Position numbers and translations under genes: made by a program. Positions 1 to 12,661 of a stretch of DNA of 64,000 bases are shown one piece after another. The notes below the pieces were generated by a model. That model was not told the origin of the DNA. It was given only the letters and a program-made list of their open reading frames with translations, and did no database searches. Source of the stretch: Neostapfia colusana (taxonomy: Eukaryota > Streptophyta > Magnoliopsida > Poales > Poaceae); contig JASWHV010000019.1 in assembly GCA_030760725.1 (NCBI GenBank), positions 33,111,944-33,175,943 on the forward strand. Direction: 5' to 3'. The first letter of the stretch is position 1. Every line of letters starts with the position of its first letter.

Positions 1-116
1 AATAGGTTAATATGCCACTTTCTATATGCTAATAACATCCTTATACGGGCTACTAACTCGTTCCTCACTGGATTTTTGAAAAAGAAGACCTTTGTACTGT
101 GTTAAACCTCAAGCGA
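1..116 (-). mobile_element. Untranslated leader of minus-strand gypsy element B (partial)
   Basis: This short stretch lies between the window edge and a minus-strand PBS. It resembles the leader next to the second PBS (about 4699-4821): both have an AT-rich run, a cctcac block and the same gctctgatacca PBS. It is read as the start of the untranslated leader of an element whose gag-pol lies left of the window. No coding is visible. Confidence 0.6.
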
Positions 117-128
117 GCTCTGATACCA
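117..128 (-). other. Primer-binding site (initiator Met tRNA type)
   Basis: The plus strand reads gctctgatacca, so the minus strand reads TGGTATCAGAGC, the standard iMet-tRNA primer-binding site of plant LTR retrotransposons. It sits three bases from the TG...CA end of the LTR at 132, which fixes that LTR as the 5' LTR of a minus-strand element. Confidence 0.9.
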
Positions 129-131
129 CGC

Positions 132-3100
132 TGACACGACCCCATTGGTCCTGTCGAGCCAGGATCACGCTGAGGGGAGCTGCGTTGCACAGCACCGGAT
201 AACACACGTCAAAGGTACAAAGCGGAAGCAGAACTTTTATTACATAAACAGGTTTATGAACATGTTTACATCAAAATAAGTTTAGTCTACACTCGCGGGC
301 GTAGACTAAGCATCAAGTGCACGTTCAGCCCTTGAACGTGTCCTTGCTAGCACACACGCACACTAACTCTGCGGCGTGCACGACTCCCACTCGACGGGGT
401 TCCCCTCCTGGGGTTCCGTCTCCTCTTCGGGAGTCCCTTCCTCATAGAACCCTGCAAAAGCTTCAAACACAAGCAGTGAGCACGAAGGCTCAGCAAGTCT
501 GACCCGTCTCACCTAAACATGGAACTTCTACATGAGGGTAATGGGTTGCATGAGGTAAAAATCATTTGCATGGACTCGCCTAATTAGTAGAACCTTACTT
601 TCAAGTTTTAGCAGCAGGTTGTGGAGAACCTTACGCTAAGGCACATGAGAGAGCCGCAATCAAACAAGAAACGCATTTCTCTCATGTACTTTGCCCAAAG
701 TTGAAAAGAACTTTAGTTAGCTCTAGACTACAGCATATCAATAACAATCAATGTCCATCTTCCAATCAGCAGCATTTTAACATGTGTCTAGCCTGTTCTT
801 TCTACGTCACGGTACAGTGAACAAGTGGTACTCACTGACCGCGAGGGACGGCGATTATAATCGATTTACACCTGCAGGGTTACCCGAACAACACGTCACG
901 TACGCCCGTACTCGATGTTGCCTACAACAACCATCACGGACGCTGTACGCAACTACCTTTCACCCGTCAGCCAAATATTGAACCGGTCCCATCGTCCCGA
1001 GCAAGAGGTCTCTGCACGCGCATCTCCGTGCCGTCAGCCGATTTACACCTCAAGCTCTCAACCTACCCTCTGAACGACGGGCAATGCCTCAATACCCAGC
1101 TACCCGAGTTACATCAGTTTCCCGGTTCCCGTATAGCCGGTAGGTCTTCGGTACTGTTCTAACTTGTTCAACAGGCCCGCACACGGCTCGGTCCTCAATC
1201 GACACAAGCGGAGCTACAGCACACAGGCCCCAAAGTCCTGCTGCCCTTACTCTCCGCTCGGTCTCATTTTCTTGCCATGTGTATCATGTGCTATCTCTAC
1301 CCGAGGAATGTGCCTCTAGCCTATTCTCGCGAGTAGTTCCAACTACTCGACTTGTACCGAATCCTACTCTATCCTAGCAATGCAGTGGCTAACAGGGTTT
1401 GCACTCCTAAAACCCAACCCATGGTTTTCTTGGCTATGCAGTGGGGTTTCCAAACAAGACTCTAATGCACAGAATAAAGGAAACAAGTATGTGCTCAAAA
1501 CAATAAAAATTTGAAAAATGGTTAATACAAACCGGAGCTTGCCTTGCTGCTCTTGGTCGTAGGCTAGCTGTTCCTCCGGAGTAACGAAGTCTAGGACTTC
1601 GGGTTCCTCCTCGACCTTAGCGACTACATGATAAGAGCAATGTATGTATTAATTTAAATGCATTTGTATTATCTTTGAAGTTGTGAAGTCTATAACCTTT
1701 GCTAGACAGACCTAATGACTGTGAAACTTTTACTGTGGCTTGGTTACAACCTAAACAGAGACTTGGTCAAGTTTTAGTTGCAGCAAAGCTCATTTGAGCC
1801 CTCCACAATTAATTATGTCCTTGACCTTAATTGGAACTCTTAGGGTGTTCTAGGAATTTTCATGAGACAAACTATGACTTTATGAAAACTAGATTTTCAG
1901 AGGGTTCTAATGGAGTTGGTCTCACTTAATTTGGAAGTCCTTAACTAAAGATATGAGCTAAACAATTTCAGAGAAAATTCTGAAAATGTTTCTGAACATT
2001 TTCTATTTTCTCTGGAACAGTTTCACTAATCACACCATTAGGTGGATTAAATGAGCTCAAATGGATCTGAAATTTTTATGGTAGTTCAGGGATATTTTGG
2101 TAAATATCCCAGCAAAATTTCAGGATTTTCCTCCACAGGATTCCCCAGTTAAAATTCCTAACAGTTTAAACTTTGAGGAATTAATTCTGGAAAATTAAGG
2201 GTTTTCATGAAGTGAAACTTGATTCGCTGGAAAGTACTCGGAGATCTGAATCCAGCAAAATTTGGTTCACTCAATTTGGAGCTTTCTAGCCAAAGTTATA
2301 AGGATTTGAAGTTTGAACTGAAACTGAAATTCGGGAAAAAGTTTAAACTCTGGCTTGTGGGCCCGGCACACAGTGCGTCGTCTCCCTCCTCGCGCCAACT
2401 GCGCGGCGGCGGCGATCTCCGGCGACCCTCACCGGAACTGAGTTCCCGGCCACCCCCCGGCCCGAAACTCGCCGCCTGCCCCTTTACTGACCCCCTGGAC
2501 TCGATGGTGGGGTCGCCGGCCGCCGGCGATGACCGGAAACCCGTGCGCACCGATGACAGCACCTGCTAGGGTTCCGGTGAGGTCGGTCCCGCTCTCCCGT
2601 GCACCAAATCGACCGGAAATCGGTCGGAGAGCATCAGTAGAGCATGGGAACCACGAACCAGGACTGGGTGGAAGCTAGAAATACCGGCAACTAGGCTCTC
2701 GACGGTGAGCCGAGGTGTTCAGCCATGGCGGCGGGGAAAACAGCCATATCATGGCCGATTCTCGATGGTTTTCTCTAATTTCAGTTCGAGCGTGGGCGCT
2801 ATCGTGCGTAGAAGCTACTAGGTAACGAGCTCGTCCAACCCTCGTGCATAGAGCACGAATTTCACCCGAAGGTGAGCTCGGTCCTTATGAACTGATCAAG
2901 AGTAAATTTGGAAATTCTCGGCCGTGGGTTGATCAATCGTCAAACGGCTTTCGGCTACTCCATCTACATACAATCACGCACCTTTCTTGTGTAGAGAAGA
3001 GGACGTGACAACGGCTGTGCTGTGCTGTCCACGAGAGCCCGATCGGCGGCGATGCTTGGTTCGCCGGAAAAATGGTTCGGTACAGCTCGAGGACGCTTGC

Positions 3101-4049
3101 TCACTGGCCAACACGGCGTCTAGGAGGTTGCTAACGATCTCTTGGTGCTGTTTTGCTGTGGAGGAGGCGGTGCTCGCGAGTGATCGGGCTTGATCAAACG
3201 TGAGCTCGGGCGGCGGAGATGGCGGTGGAAGAACAGGTCGTGCACGTCGGCAGCTCGGGGAATGGGCGACTGAAGCATGCCGGGGAGGGGATAAGTAGCC
3301 CGGCGACTGGTCTCCGGCTTGGGGCGCGCAGCAGGAGCTGGCGCCGGCTGCCCCCTCGGTGGCGCGCGCGCACTGCACCCGGGAACCGGAGCTGCGTTTC
3401 AGTCAGTTTGTGTTGAAGTAGAGGCTGACATGTGGGTCCCACCCCCCATTTTAACCTCTGAAATTTACTCCTAATCACTGTTGTAAACAGTGAACCCCAT
3501 ACTACCCTTGGCAATTCAAATTATTCACCCATGAGCCATTTGAATTGATCCAAGTTCAAATGAGGTTTGGTTTGAATGAATTTCAGCACAAGTTCAGATT
3601 TGAAATTCAAATAAAGTTTGAATTTCTCCCCCTTAGCTCATGTCAAGATCAACTCCAAATGGAGTGAAAATTGGTGTGTGAGCTCACAAAAATGTGCTGA
3701 GTAAGAATATGCCTTCCACTTTCAAATTCATGGGATAAAAACAGTTTGAATTTGAATATGGTTTCAAACTGTCCTCTTCCTAACTATACCCAAACTGACC
3801 TCAAAAAGGTTTTGAATTTGGGTGAAACTTGGCATGGACATCCTTAGCAAGTGTAGGAGTTTTCATATGTCCAGCCCATCTATATCACATGTGGGAAATA
3901 CCACTTTTGCAATGTGTAAGTTTGTTCTCTAATGAGCATGTTGATAATTGTTACTTGCTCTTCATTTGTGTTCATCATTCTTCCTCAAATGAGGTGTGTG
4001 GTGTGGTGATGAACACAGCAAATGTGTGTCAAAAACTGAGGCCCTTACA
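132..4049 (-). mobile_element. 5' LTR of minus-strand Ty3/gypsy element B (3.9 kb)
   Basis: On the minus strand the LTR starts TGTAAGGGCC (at 4049) and ends ...GTCGTGTCA (at 132), next to the PBS. The 5 bp right of it (ctagt, 4050-4054) would be one TSD copy; the partner lies outside. The interior has AT-rich flanks and a GC-rich block at about 2350-3420 whose small ORFs on both strands show no recognisable domain. A 16-nt block (AATCAAACAAGAAACG) near 657-673 recurs in other LTRs here at the same distance from the PBS end. Element B appears inserted in the leader of element A, because A's leader resumes at 4050. Confidence 0.8.
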
Positions 4050-4821
4050 CTAGTCATCCTCTCATTTGAATCTTAGCACAAAATAAGAGTTCAGTAACTA
4101 ATATTTGTTTCAAACTTCCATTTTTAGTTGAAGGTTAGTTCATGAGTCATTTCTTCAGAGGGAAGAGGTTATTAGGTTCAGTACGGCGTCGATGCACCGT
4201 AAGAAGCATGTCGGTACTACGTAGCCTCACAAAAGAAAAATCTAACCGGATTTTACCGGCATAAATGTATCATAGGTGGCACTAAAACGGTCACTCGCAA
4301 ACGTGTACTACTCGTACTATGGTTTCGTGGTAAATCCTGCATTAGCCACACACAATCGTCAGGTCCGGCTGCACACCGAACCCGGTCCCAATACAGTTTG
4401 TACACCCGTCCGTCATCACTCGCACAGGTGTTCTCAAGCCAAACACGCCTTGAGCTACGTGTTCACGTTACTAACTACATGACGGGGTCTCCCATATTTG
4501 CCCGTAGCACGTCAGGGAAGGGCATTGCTCGAGTACCCCAAACGACATGAAGAGCCGTAGAGGATACTAAAGCGGGCCGTGTTACCTACCACCTGTGGGG
4601 CTCCACCCTTCAGCTTGTGCGCACTGGTGGACAGCGCCTACGTGCACCCCCCAAGACATAGACATCTCGAGATGCACGATTTTCTGACATAGAAAATAAG
4701 TTAGGTTGCCACCTTCATATTAGGCTAATAGAAATCCTTATGTGGGCCTAGTACCCTATCCTCACCGTAACCTAAATTTTTGTTGTAATACTATCCTTAT
4801 TTCGTGCGCTATTACCAATGC
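4050..4821 (-). mobile_element. Leader of minus-strand gypsy element A, interrupted by element B
   Basis: This untranslated leader runs from the right edge of LTR B to the next PBS. It closely matches a captured fragment at about 12700-13487, including the shared blocks around actacgt..cctcac, taaccgg..accggcata and the terminal gctatt.ccaatgcgg. No gag reading frame is present. The element body should continue beyond LTR B to the left of the window. Confidence 0.65.
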
Positions 4822-4834
4822 GGCTCTGATACCA
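4822..4834 (-). other. Primer-binding site (initiator Met tRNA type)
   Basis: The minus strand reads TGGTATCAGAGCC. Three bases separate it from the LTR end at 4838, the same spacing as for element B. Confidence 0.9.
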
Positions 4835-4837
4835 TGC

Positions 4838-7800
4838 TGTGAGGGTCCACGCCGCCTGTTCAGTCACGGGGACATGCCACTCGCCCGGGAATCGCATTGG
4901 GTGGTGCCGTGTTGTGCGGCACCCAACAGCACACATATAAGAAACAATGTATTACATAAAACAATAGCGAAAGCTTACAAGTTTTTCTTTGTAAATAATT
5001 TACATCAAGTAGCTACAGAGGAATTCTATAAACAGCTCACGTCGAATAACTAAAGAGCACTCGATGAGAGGTCCAGCCCGCGGACTCCTCTCGCTAGCAA
5101 CACGAAGACAACAGCAGCGGCTGGGTTATCCATGTTTTAAACGACCCGGGAGTCCCCGAGTCTCACCGGATAACCTTCTTCTTAGCATCGATGTTAACCT
5201 GCAAAACCACTCATATTGCAAGCGTGAGCACATAGGCTCAGCAAGACTGATCCGTCTCTCCTGAACAAGAAACTCTACATGCACGACGGTTGTAATTGGG
5301 TTAGCTAGATTTGCATAAAGCACTCGCCTAATGTTGATCCTTAATTTTCAGATTTTAAGCCTCATTGTACAGACCTTGAGCCGAACAGCATCGCAACTCC
5401 ACAATCAAACATGAAACGCTTTGTTGTGATGCTCCTTGCACAAAGTGAAAGTAAATTTTAATGAGCCTATCTCTAATTCAATCATGGCTGCAATACAAGT
5501 TACATCACATCCTTATCAAGTTCAAAGGACAACCAGTTTGGTTGTTACTACGTCAAGACGCAGTGGGCAAGTATGCTCATATAACCGTGAGCGACGGTGA
5601 TTCGAATCAGTACACGCCCGGACTACACGACACGTACACTCGTACTCCGAGTTGCCGGCAACAACCTCAACTGACGTTGTACGCGGCCACCTTTCCCAAG
5701 ATCTTCCACACAGGACGCAGTCTAACTGCCCCGGGTCCGCAAGCTCCCTCAAGGTACATACCCACAGTGGTATGTTCTTGAGCGAGTTACCTCCTGCTAC
5801 CCTGACGCCGAAATCCTAAGACAGTTAGAAAAGTTCCAATGTGGATCTCCCGAGGTACATCGGTTTCCTGGGTCCCATATAGCCAGTATGCGCCCGGTAC
5901 ACAACTCAAACTTGTCCAACAGGGCCAAGCACGGACGGGCCTTAACCGACACAGGCAGGGCTATGCACGCACGGTCCGCAGCCTGATGCATCTAAACCTC
6001 CCTGCCCGGTCTACATTTCTTAAGTGTGAACTTTTCTCATTGTTTCTATTCTTGACCCGCTCTGAATAAACCAGCCCTAAACTCGCAAGGAGATTCCAAC
6101 TACTCGACTTCTACCGGACCTTTGTACTAACATTTAGCGTAGCCAAATCCACTCGAGAAGGTACTATTCTACCTTTTCTCTCTTAGGTATTTCTGGTCAT
6201 GCAACTGGGGTTTTCAATATTAACTAGACTTAATGCAATCAAATAATTCAAGCTATGATCTCTAGAAATGGAAATTCTTTATAAAACTGTTCAAATGCAA
6301 ACCGGGGCTTGCCTGTTTTGCAGGTGACTAAGATTACACTCAGTTAGTGAAGATCACTTCGGGCTTGATCACTCGCTTTCCTCCCTCCTTGATCTTCACT
6401 TCAATCCCTTCACACGTTCTCACGTAGATGCTACACGATATGAATATGCATATGTATTTAGTTGTAAAGCTTTTGCTAATAAGCTCTAATGACAAGTTTA
6501 AAAACTGGAACTCTGTTTAAGAATTTAAAATAACACTGGTGCTAGTGGTTTGGGTTGGGTTTAAGCACTATGATCAAGTGTTGAGTGCTATCTCCACTTG
6601 TGTGTTGATCACCTTGAGAGGTTGAACAGAACAGTGGTGATCCAAAGCTCCAATGGAGCTGAAAATTTCCATGTGAGTTCCTTGTCACAAGAAAGTCATC
6701 TGGACCAAAAATTAGCACTTTTCATTGAGTGGTTTATTCACAAAAATTCGCTAAGCAATCAAGTAGAGAGGAATTAATTTTGAGGTAACATCCATGTTCA
6801 TGTCAAACTTAGTGAACTACAATTTCAATTATAGTTCATAGAGCCTGCACGAATTTTCCTAGGATTTATTGGAGCTAAGAATTGCCCAGAACAGAATTTC
6901 CAAGTTTTGGAAATTCTCTGAAAATGTTTCTGTATTCATTTGAACACAGCAGCTTAAAATCTGAATTCTCCTGATCAAATCAACTCCAATTCATCTGAAT
7001 TTTTTACGTGAGTTCAATAACACCCTAAAGGATATTATGGAAAAATTTGAGGAATTTTGGATGAACCAAACTTCCTCTAAAATTCTTTTGCCAAAAAGAT
7101 TTAAAGAGTTTTCCAGAATTAACTAATGACTTCCATACAAATTGGGTTGCATATTTGTATAGAGTTTGTCAATCTGGATATAATCCAATTTTAATCACTA
7201 AGTTTGGCGTTTCCTAGCAATCTTGGAAAAATTCAAACACTGACGGTGGGTCTAGGGGGCACGTGTCCGTTGTCGGGACAGCGCCACACGGGGCCACAGG
7301 TTTAATTCCCATGCTGTCACAGTAGATCCGAGTCCACAGAGGATCCGGCCTCCCCCTCAGTGCCACTGACATGCGGGACCTGCGAGGCTTCTTCAACCTC
7401 CAGCCGCCCGCGCCCCCTTGCTGCCGGAGCACCTCGGCTATCGCTTCTCCGGCCATCCCCCATGCCCAAACTCGCCGCTAGGCTCTGGAAACTTGTGTGG
7501 AACATGATGGGATGATTTTCCTGGACCGGTGAAGCCCCTGAACTACCTCGCAACGGTGCAGCGGCTCGGAGGAAATCCGGGATGTCGCCCCGACGCTCTA
7601 AGCCCTCCAAGCTTCGGTTTCCAAGCTCTAATGCACCGGTGGATGCTAGGGAAGGTCGACATGGGGGTGAAATGGCTTCAAACTAGGGTTCATCGTGCGC
7701 CCGAATCATCCCACCATAGCCGCCGTCGGGAAGATTGGAAATACGCCATGCACCATGTGTTTCATGATAGGTTTCCAAAGAGGAATTGTTGCTAAGAAAG

Positions 7801-9037
7801 TCTAGGTCATGTGGGTGCAATTTGCAGAGCTCTAAACAAGTATTGATCACAAATTTAAAACTTTCTTACCCGCGGGTCTGTTTACACCGGCCAGAAGAAA
7901 CTTACGAAATTCGCCATTGACAATCCACCTTTTGGCTCAAACCTCGGAGGTGAGCTGTAGGGAGTTCTTGCGCGTCCAGAGGTTCCCTTGTTTGGCCGTG
8001 AAAAGCTTCGGGTGAGGCTGTCCATGAGAGCACCTTGCCGCCATTTGCTTTTTGCCGCCACGGAAGCTGCTGTATCTCAGTGTAGGGAGCATGAACTCAC
8101 TCGGCGATGGCGTGAGGAGGTCGTGGAGGGTATTGTGGTGCGGTTTTGCTTCTCATCTGTGGTTTGTACGTGAGGGGAACACGGTCTCCCGATCGACCAA
8201 GGTGAGGCGGTGGTGGAAGCGCTCGGTCCAGTCCGTGCGCGAGAGAGAGAGGGAGGCTGAGCAAATCCTCGGTATTGTGTGCAAAAGAGACACAGCAGGG
8301 AGTATAAAGATCTCAGTTCACGCGGTCGGGGGTGGCTGTGATCAACCGAGCAGTTAGTGCTGCATCGGTTCCCTCTCTGTCGATCTCCCGAGAGAAGCAA
8401 AACAGAGACTCACCTCCACTGTTAATCTTTTGCAAATTTTTAACTCCCTCAATGACATGTGGGTCCCACAGTTAAGTCCCTCCTTATCCCTCTCCAAAAT
8501 ATCTCCCAAAATTTGCAAATGGTGAAATCAAATTGTGGGAGTTCAAATCTGAGGTGCATTTGGACAATTGGGCAAGTTTCATCCAAATTCAAATGGGTAT
8601 TTGAATTCTTTACAATATAAAGTCCATTTTGGAAAATGAGTTGCAGAACATTTCAACAATTCATGAAGCTTTGCATACCCACTAATTTGGACCTAAGGAA
8701 TTCAAATCTGAAATCTGATTTTAAATTTGACTGTTGCAAATGAGAATTTTAGCACGACAGTTTGAATTCATTGTGTTGCTCTCATTTGAATTTTGAATTG
8801 AACAAATTTGTTCCAAATCTGACTTTAGCTTTCTCACACCTACGGGAACTCCCCACCTTGGTTTTAGATCCTTCTTGGGTTCCAGGTCTTCAAATAAATA
8901 TTTGAACTTGTGTGAAGAAAGCTCTCATGTGTGTTATCACATGTGGAAAAGGTTTTAGCAAGTCCCATTTTTCATACATATGAAACTAACTTTTGCAAAC
9001 ATGCGTTTCTTTGTATTCACATTTTGGGACCTTTACA
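4838..9037 (-). mobile_element. 5' LTR of minus-strand Ty3/gypsy element A (4.2 kb)
   Basis: On the minus strand it starts TGTAAAGGTCCC (9037) and ends ...GGACCCTCACA (4838) beside the PBS. The same LTR occurs inverted as a solo copy at 31988-40302, which confirms both termini. The interior carries a GC-rich block (about 7215-8400) flanked by AT-rich sequence. The right flank gatgg (9038-9042) would be one TSD copy. Small ORFs inside are not conserved between the two LTR copies and are not considered genes. Confidence 0.85.
4903..4923. other. Stem-loop near the PBS end of LTR A
   Basis: GGTGCCG, a 7-nt loop TGTTGTG, then CGGCACC: a perfect 7-bp stem 65-85 bp from the LTR terminus. The same structure recurs in LTR C and solo LTR B'. 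Confidence 0.7.
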
Positions 9038-9065
9038 GATGGGTCACTCGGCCCCCTATAGAAAT

Positions 9066-9650
9066 TTAGAGTATTTGGCCAAACGTGGATAGGCAACACC
9101 CTCTGCCAAAGAAAGGTCTGGAGAAGATGGGCGACTGAGAGGCGCTATTCTTCAAATTCCGAATGAGCTGAAGGATCGGGTCGAGTCTCCCTCCTCGGGG
9201 CACCCCACTTTTAGGAGTTCCGCTCCTGAGGAGGCCTACCCGAGAAGGACAGAAGGGAGGGAGCATCATTCTTGATGTAGAACCATTGACGCTCCCACCG
9301 GCTTGGGAGAGGAAGCAGGCGAATGCTGATGAAATCTGATCGCCCTCCACGCAGCTCGATGACGGTGCCCCCCCACGGACGGAAGCGAAACCTGATCAGA
9401 CGACGGCCACATGCAGAAGCATAGCCCGACATGAGGACCCATCCCCAAATAGGCTTCGCACTAGATGATGAACAGTGACACTAAAAGTATGCCGTCCGAC
9501 GTCAAGTGGTGGAGCTCCAGCCCATACTCATACAGTAGGCCGTGGAAGAAGTGCTGCGGCGGAAAACCAAGCCCGTGCAAGTGAAATGTGCTCAGCGATA
9601 CGACTTCTTCAACCTGAGGGATGGGGAACGGCCCCTCTGCGGGGACATGG
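9066..9650 (-). pseudogene. C-terminal part of a Tat-type antisense ORF (PF04195, 'putative gypsy type transposon')
   Basis: Minus-strand frames read VPAEGPFPIPQVEE, then GLGFPPQHFFHGLLYEYGL, CEAYLGMGPHVGL, GGTVIELRGGRSDFISIRL, WFYIKNDAP and FSGRPPQERNS in the order typical of this plant family. Frameshifts and stops separate the blocks (for example after LFII, and between the CEAYLG and GGTVIEL blocks). Known biology: Tat-lineage gypsy elements such as Grande carry an ORF on the opposite strand between pol and the 3' LTR. The N-terminal part lies at 28296-28390, on the other side of the Copia insertion. The family is clear; the product is certainly broken. Confidence 0.75.
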
Positions 9651-10087
9651 ATTTTTAGACCTATGTGTGCTGAATACATTGGCAAATAGAATAAAAATGA
9701 GGATTTACATTCAACCTTTTGAATATTGCCGAAATACATGCTTCGGAGTGTTTGAACTTCCACTCACATGAGTTGCACGTGAGTCAACACAGTTGATCTT
9801 TATAAATGTGTTTTTGGGAGTAACTATTACTATTTACTCAACTCAGATTGTTCGAACTTTCTCATTGCATTTCAGGAGTAACTATCACTGCAGAGCAACT
9901 GTTTTCATAGTGTTTAATTTTCAGCCACTCTGTTTTTAACTTGCAATGTTTCCAACTTGCTTCTTCGCTAATGGAATGTTTTGTTAGTATTCTCTTACTA
10001 TGTTTTTGATGTGTTATGGCTAATTATGGTGGTTAATACATTGCTATGGTTTGCAACATGCTTATGTGAGGTGCTCATGTAAGGTGT
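9651..10087. other. Unassigned AT-rich stretch left of the Copia LTR
   Basis: The antisense-ORF similarity stops near 9650 and the Copia LTR begins near 10088. The intervening bases contain no ORF, TIR or LTR end that I can identify. It may be a further small insertion or a filler from the Copia integration; no matching TSD was found on the two sides of the Copia element. Confidence 0.4.
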
Positions 10088-11302
10088 TGTGATTTTCGGA
10101 CTAACGTGAGTCAAGTCGCGGACCTGTGCTCGAAAATAGTGGATGTTTGTTCATGTGCAGGTGTTGCTTGAGGTAAAGACATGGCTGGTCATGGACACCC
10201 TTGAACTAGTCTTAGGGAGAAGATGAGGTTCAACAACCAATTTCGAGAGGAATTGTGGTTGAGCTGATCGGGAGGCCACACAGCATGTTTGGGTCAAGAA
10301 CAATGCATATTAAGGTGTTGTGAACATTTTGGAAAGTGTTTGCACGTATGCAAGGGGTGCATGGACGTGGATACGTTGTTCCAAGGCGTGGTGAAGAGAT
10401 ATGGAAGTGAAGATATGGTTGAAAAGGTTCAACCAGCTGGATTTTGTGCTCAGGCTGCGGCTGAGGCGGTTATGGTTCGTTTATGAAAAGTTTCAAGTTG
10501 GTCATAATAGAATTTTGTGTTAGGCATGAATTATAGTTGTTTTAGGAATGTTTGGGACGTTTGTAAGGTGTTTGGAAGTCTTAAGATTGCTTCTATCTGC
10601 GTATAGAAGAGTCTTGAGCAGTTTTGTAAAGTTAGAGTTTCAATCCAAGTAGTAGCAGGAGTCCTAGTTGGATTAGGTTGGCCTTAGGGCTGGTTATATA
10701 AGCAAGGGAGGCCAAGGCTCGTGGAGAGAACGAATTGTGGCTGCTTCTCTTGAGTTTTGATCAATAAAATTCGTAGTTTAGAGGAGCTTTGGTGCCTTGT
10801 TCGTCCGACTTGTTTCACACAAGTTTTTCCTTGGTGAGTTTCTGGACAGACAGATGTTGCTTCGGTATTTTGATCATAACTCGTGTTTTACTGATTCAAT
10901 TGACGTGATTATTTTTGAGTTGTCTTCACAACTTGATTATCTATATTCTATGAAAATTTCACGGTCATTGGATTTGTAGTTTTTGATCACACGAGTTTCT
11001 TTGCAGCATTACAGATCTGTTTTTAAAATCGGGTAGAACAGATTGACCTTTGTCTAGTCTTTTGATCATTACTCAAGTTCTACTTAGTGTTTTCACGTGA
11101 TTCTTGTTGCACTGGATTCGTGACTTGATTTTCTATAATCTCCAATAGTTCAGTCACATTTGAACACATCGAAAACAGTTGCACACATGGTTTCTTTATC
11201 AGATCGATTTTCTGCCGAGGGGTTATTGTAGCTTCCGCGTAAAAAGTTTTAATCTACCATTCACCGGCCCCGGTAGCTTTTCACGTGCTATTCAATCCTA
11301 CA
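10088..11302 (+). mobile_element. 5' LTR of SIRE-like Copia element
   Basis: It begins TGTGATTTTCGG and ends ...TCCTACA, directly before an iMet PBS. About 560 bp of its right part (10735-11302) match the 3' LTR at 27720-28295. The start is less certain, because the left part has no counterpart in the 3' LTR and no TSD was found. Confidence 0.75.
10695..10702 (+). promoter_or_regulatory. TATA box in Copia 5' LTR
   Basis: TATATAAG, about 600 bp before the LTR end. It is followed by sequence (from about 10735) that is shared with the 3' LTR and should contain R and U5. Confidence 0.55.
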
Positions 11303-11304
11303 AT

Positions 11305-11317
11305 TGGTATCAGGGCC
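11305..11317 (+). other. Copia primer-binding site
   Basis: TGGTATCAGGGCC, two bases after the LTR end; iMet-type PBS with one change (GGG for GAG). Confidence 0.85.
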
Positions 11318-11369
11318 ACGGTGCTCTAATCTCATTGATTTGTACGTGTTTTTGCTAATCAACATTGAG

Positions 11370-12240
11370 AAATACTCCGTAGAACCTTGTGTGTTCGATG
11401 GCGTTAATTTCCAGGTTTGGAAAGCTCGTATGGAGGCTTACATACAAGCGCAAGGATTCGCCATATGGGAAAATGTCTACGTGTCCTTTGACGTGCCATA
11501 AAATGATCAAGTTATGGCTGCGAATATGATAGATGTCAACAACGATAACAAGACTCGCAACTTGATCATCCAAGGATTGACTCAATGCGACTTTGATCGT
11601 GTTGCACACCTCCGATCTGCATACGATGTGTGGAAATCACTTTGCAAATACCACGAAGGATCCAGCACGATAAAGGAGGTAAGGAAAGATATGTTCAAGA
11701 AAGAATATATGTGCTCTCAGATGCAACCAGGTGAGTCATCGATGATTTATTTGTTCGCTTTAATAAAATTCTTAGCAACTTACGTAGTGTCAATGTTAAT
11801 TTTTCCGATGCTGAAAATGCTAGGCAATTGTTAAGTGCATTAGACATGTCAATTTGGGAGATGAAAGTTACATCTATTTGTGAATCCACTGTCATGAGTA
11901 CACTTACTTTAGATGTGCTATATTCTAAATTGAAAACTCATGAAATTGACATAATCTCACGTAAGAATCCCAATAAGTCTCTTGCTTTTGTTTCACAATG
12001 TGACATGCCTAGTTCTAGCAATTCTTCATCTTGTGGTACACTTTCTTAGTTGTCCTCTCTAACCCTTTAACAGGCTGAAGAGTTTCCGGGGGAGGAGCTT
12101 GCACTTCTCTCTACTCGATTCTCAAAAGCAATGTAAAATGTGAGAACAAGGAGAGGAAGTTTCAGCTCTCAATGATGCTTTGAATGTGGTAAGACAAGAC
12201 ATTTTCATACAGATAGCCCTAACCGTTCAGGTCCTACTTT
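11370..12240 (+). pseudogene. gag: Copia gag (nucleocapsid precursor), broken
   Basis: Gag would form the virus-like particle. The frame reads EPCVFDGVNFQVWKARMEAY, then RNLIIQGLTQCDFDRVAHL and SAYDVWKSLCKYHEG, typical of Copia gag (UBN2-type). Stops occur at FDVP* (about 11500) and after KMLGNC (11832). A zinc knuckle remains just before the break (CFECGKTRHFHTD near 12175), but its last Cys reads Ser, so the CCHC box is incomplete. The frame ends where foreign gypsy sequence begins at about 12241; protease and the integrase core are missing. Confidence 0.75.
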
Positions 12241-12661
12241 CCGTGATGAGATTGTAGAGGCTCAGAAGAGGGACAGGGGTATGTCTCATATCCGGAGAAG
12301 AGTGGACAGCGGTGAATTGAAGATGTTCCGCAAGGATGAAGAGGGTACTCTATGGTTTAACAACTGCTTAGTGGTACCCCGAAATATGAAATTGCTGAGG
12401 AAGATATTGGATGAAGCTCATTTATCCAAGTACTCCATTCATCTCATAAGCAACAAGATGTACCAGAATTTGAAATTTAAGTTCTGGTGGACACGGATGA
12501 AAAGAGAGATTGTGAAATACGTATCCGAGTGTGATACGTGTTGGCGGGTTGAAGCCGTCCATATGAGAAAAGCCGGACCACTTCAACCGCTGAAGGTTCC
12601 AGCATAGAAGTGGGAAGACATAAGTATGGACTTTATTGTTGGATTAGCCATGACCAGCAAC
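12241..12661 (+). pseudogene. Captured gypsy integrase fragment inside Copia
   Basis: About 420 bp almost identical to 23449-23870 of the gypsy insertion: GMSHIRRRVDSGELKMF, the zinc-binding HHCC region (DEAHLSKYSIH, CDTCWRVEAVH) and the first catalytic block MDFIVGL. It lacks LTRs, other domains and TSDs. The junction at 12241-12244 shows short homology (tccg.gatgag) between Copia and gypsy, suggesting repair-associated capture. A stop (AAGGTTCCAGCATAG) interrupts it near 12607. Confidence 0.8.

Noticed and set aside
2219..3514. Cluster of overlapping ORFs on both strands
   Set aside because: GC-rich part of LTR B; no recognisable domain and no conservation in related LTRs.
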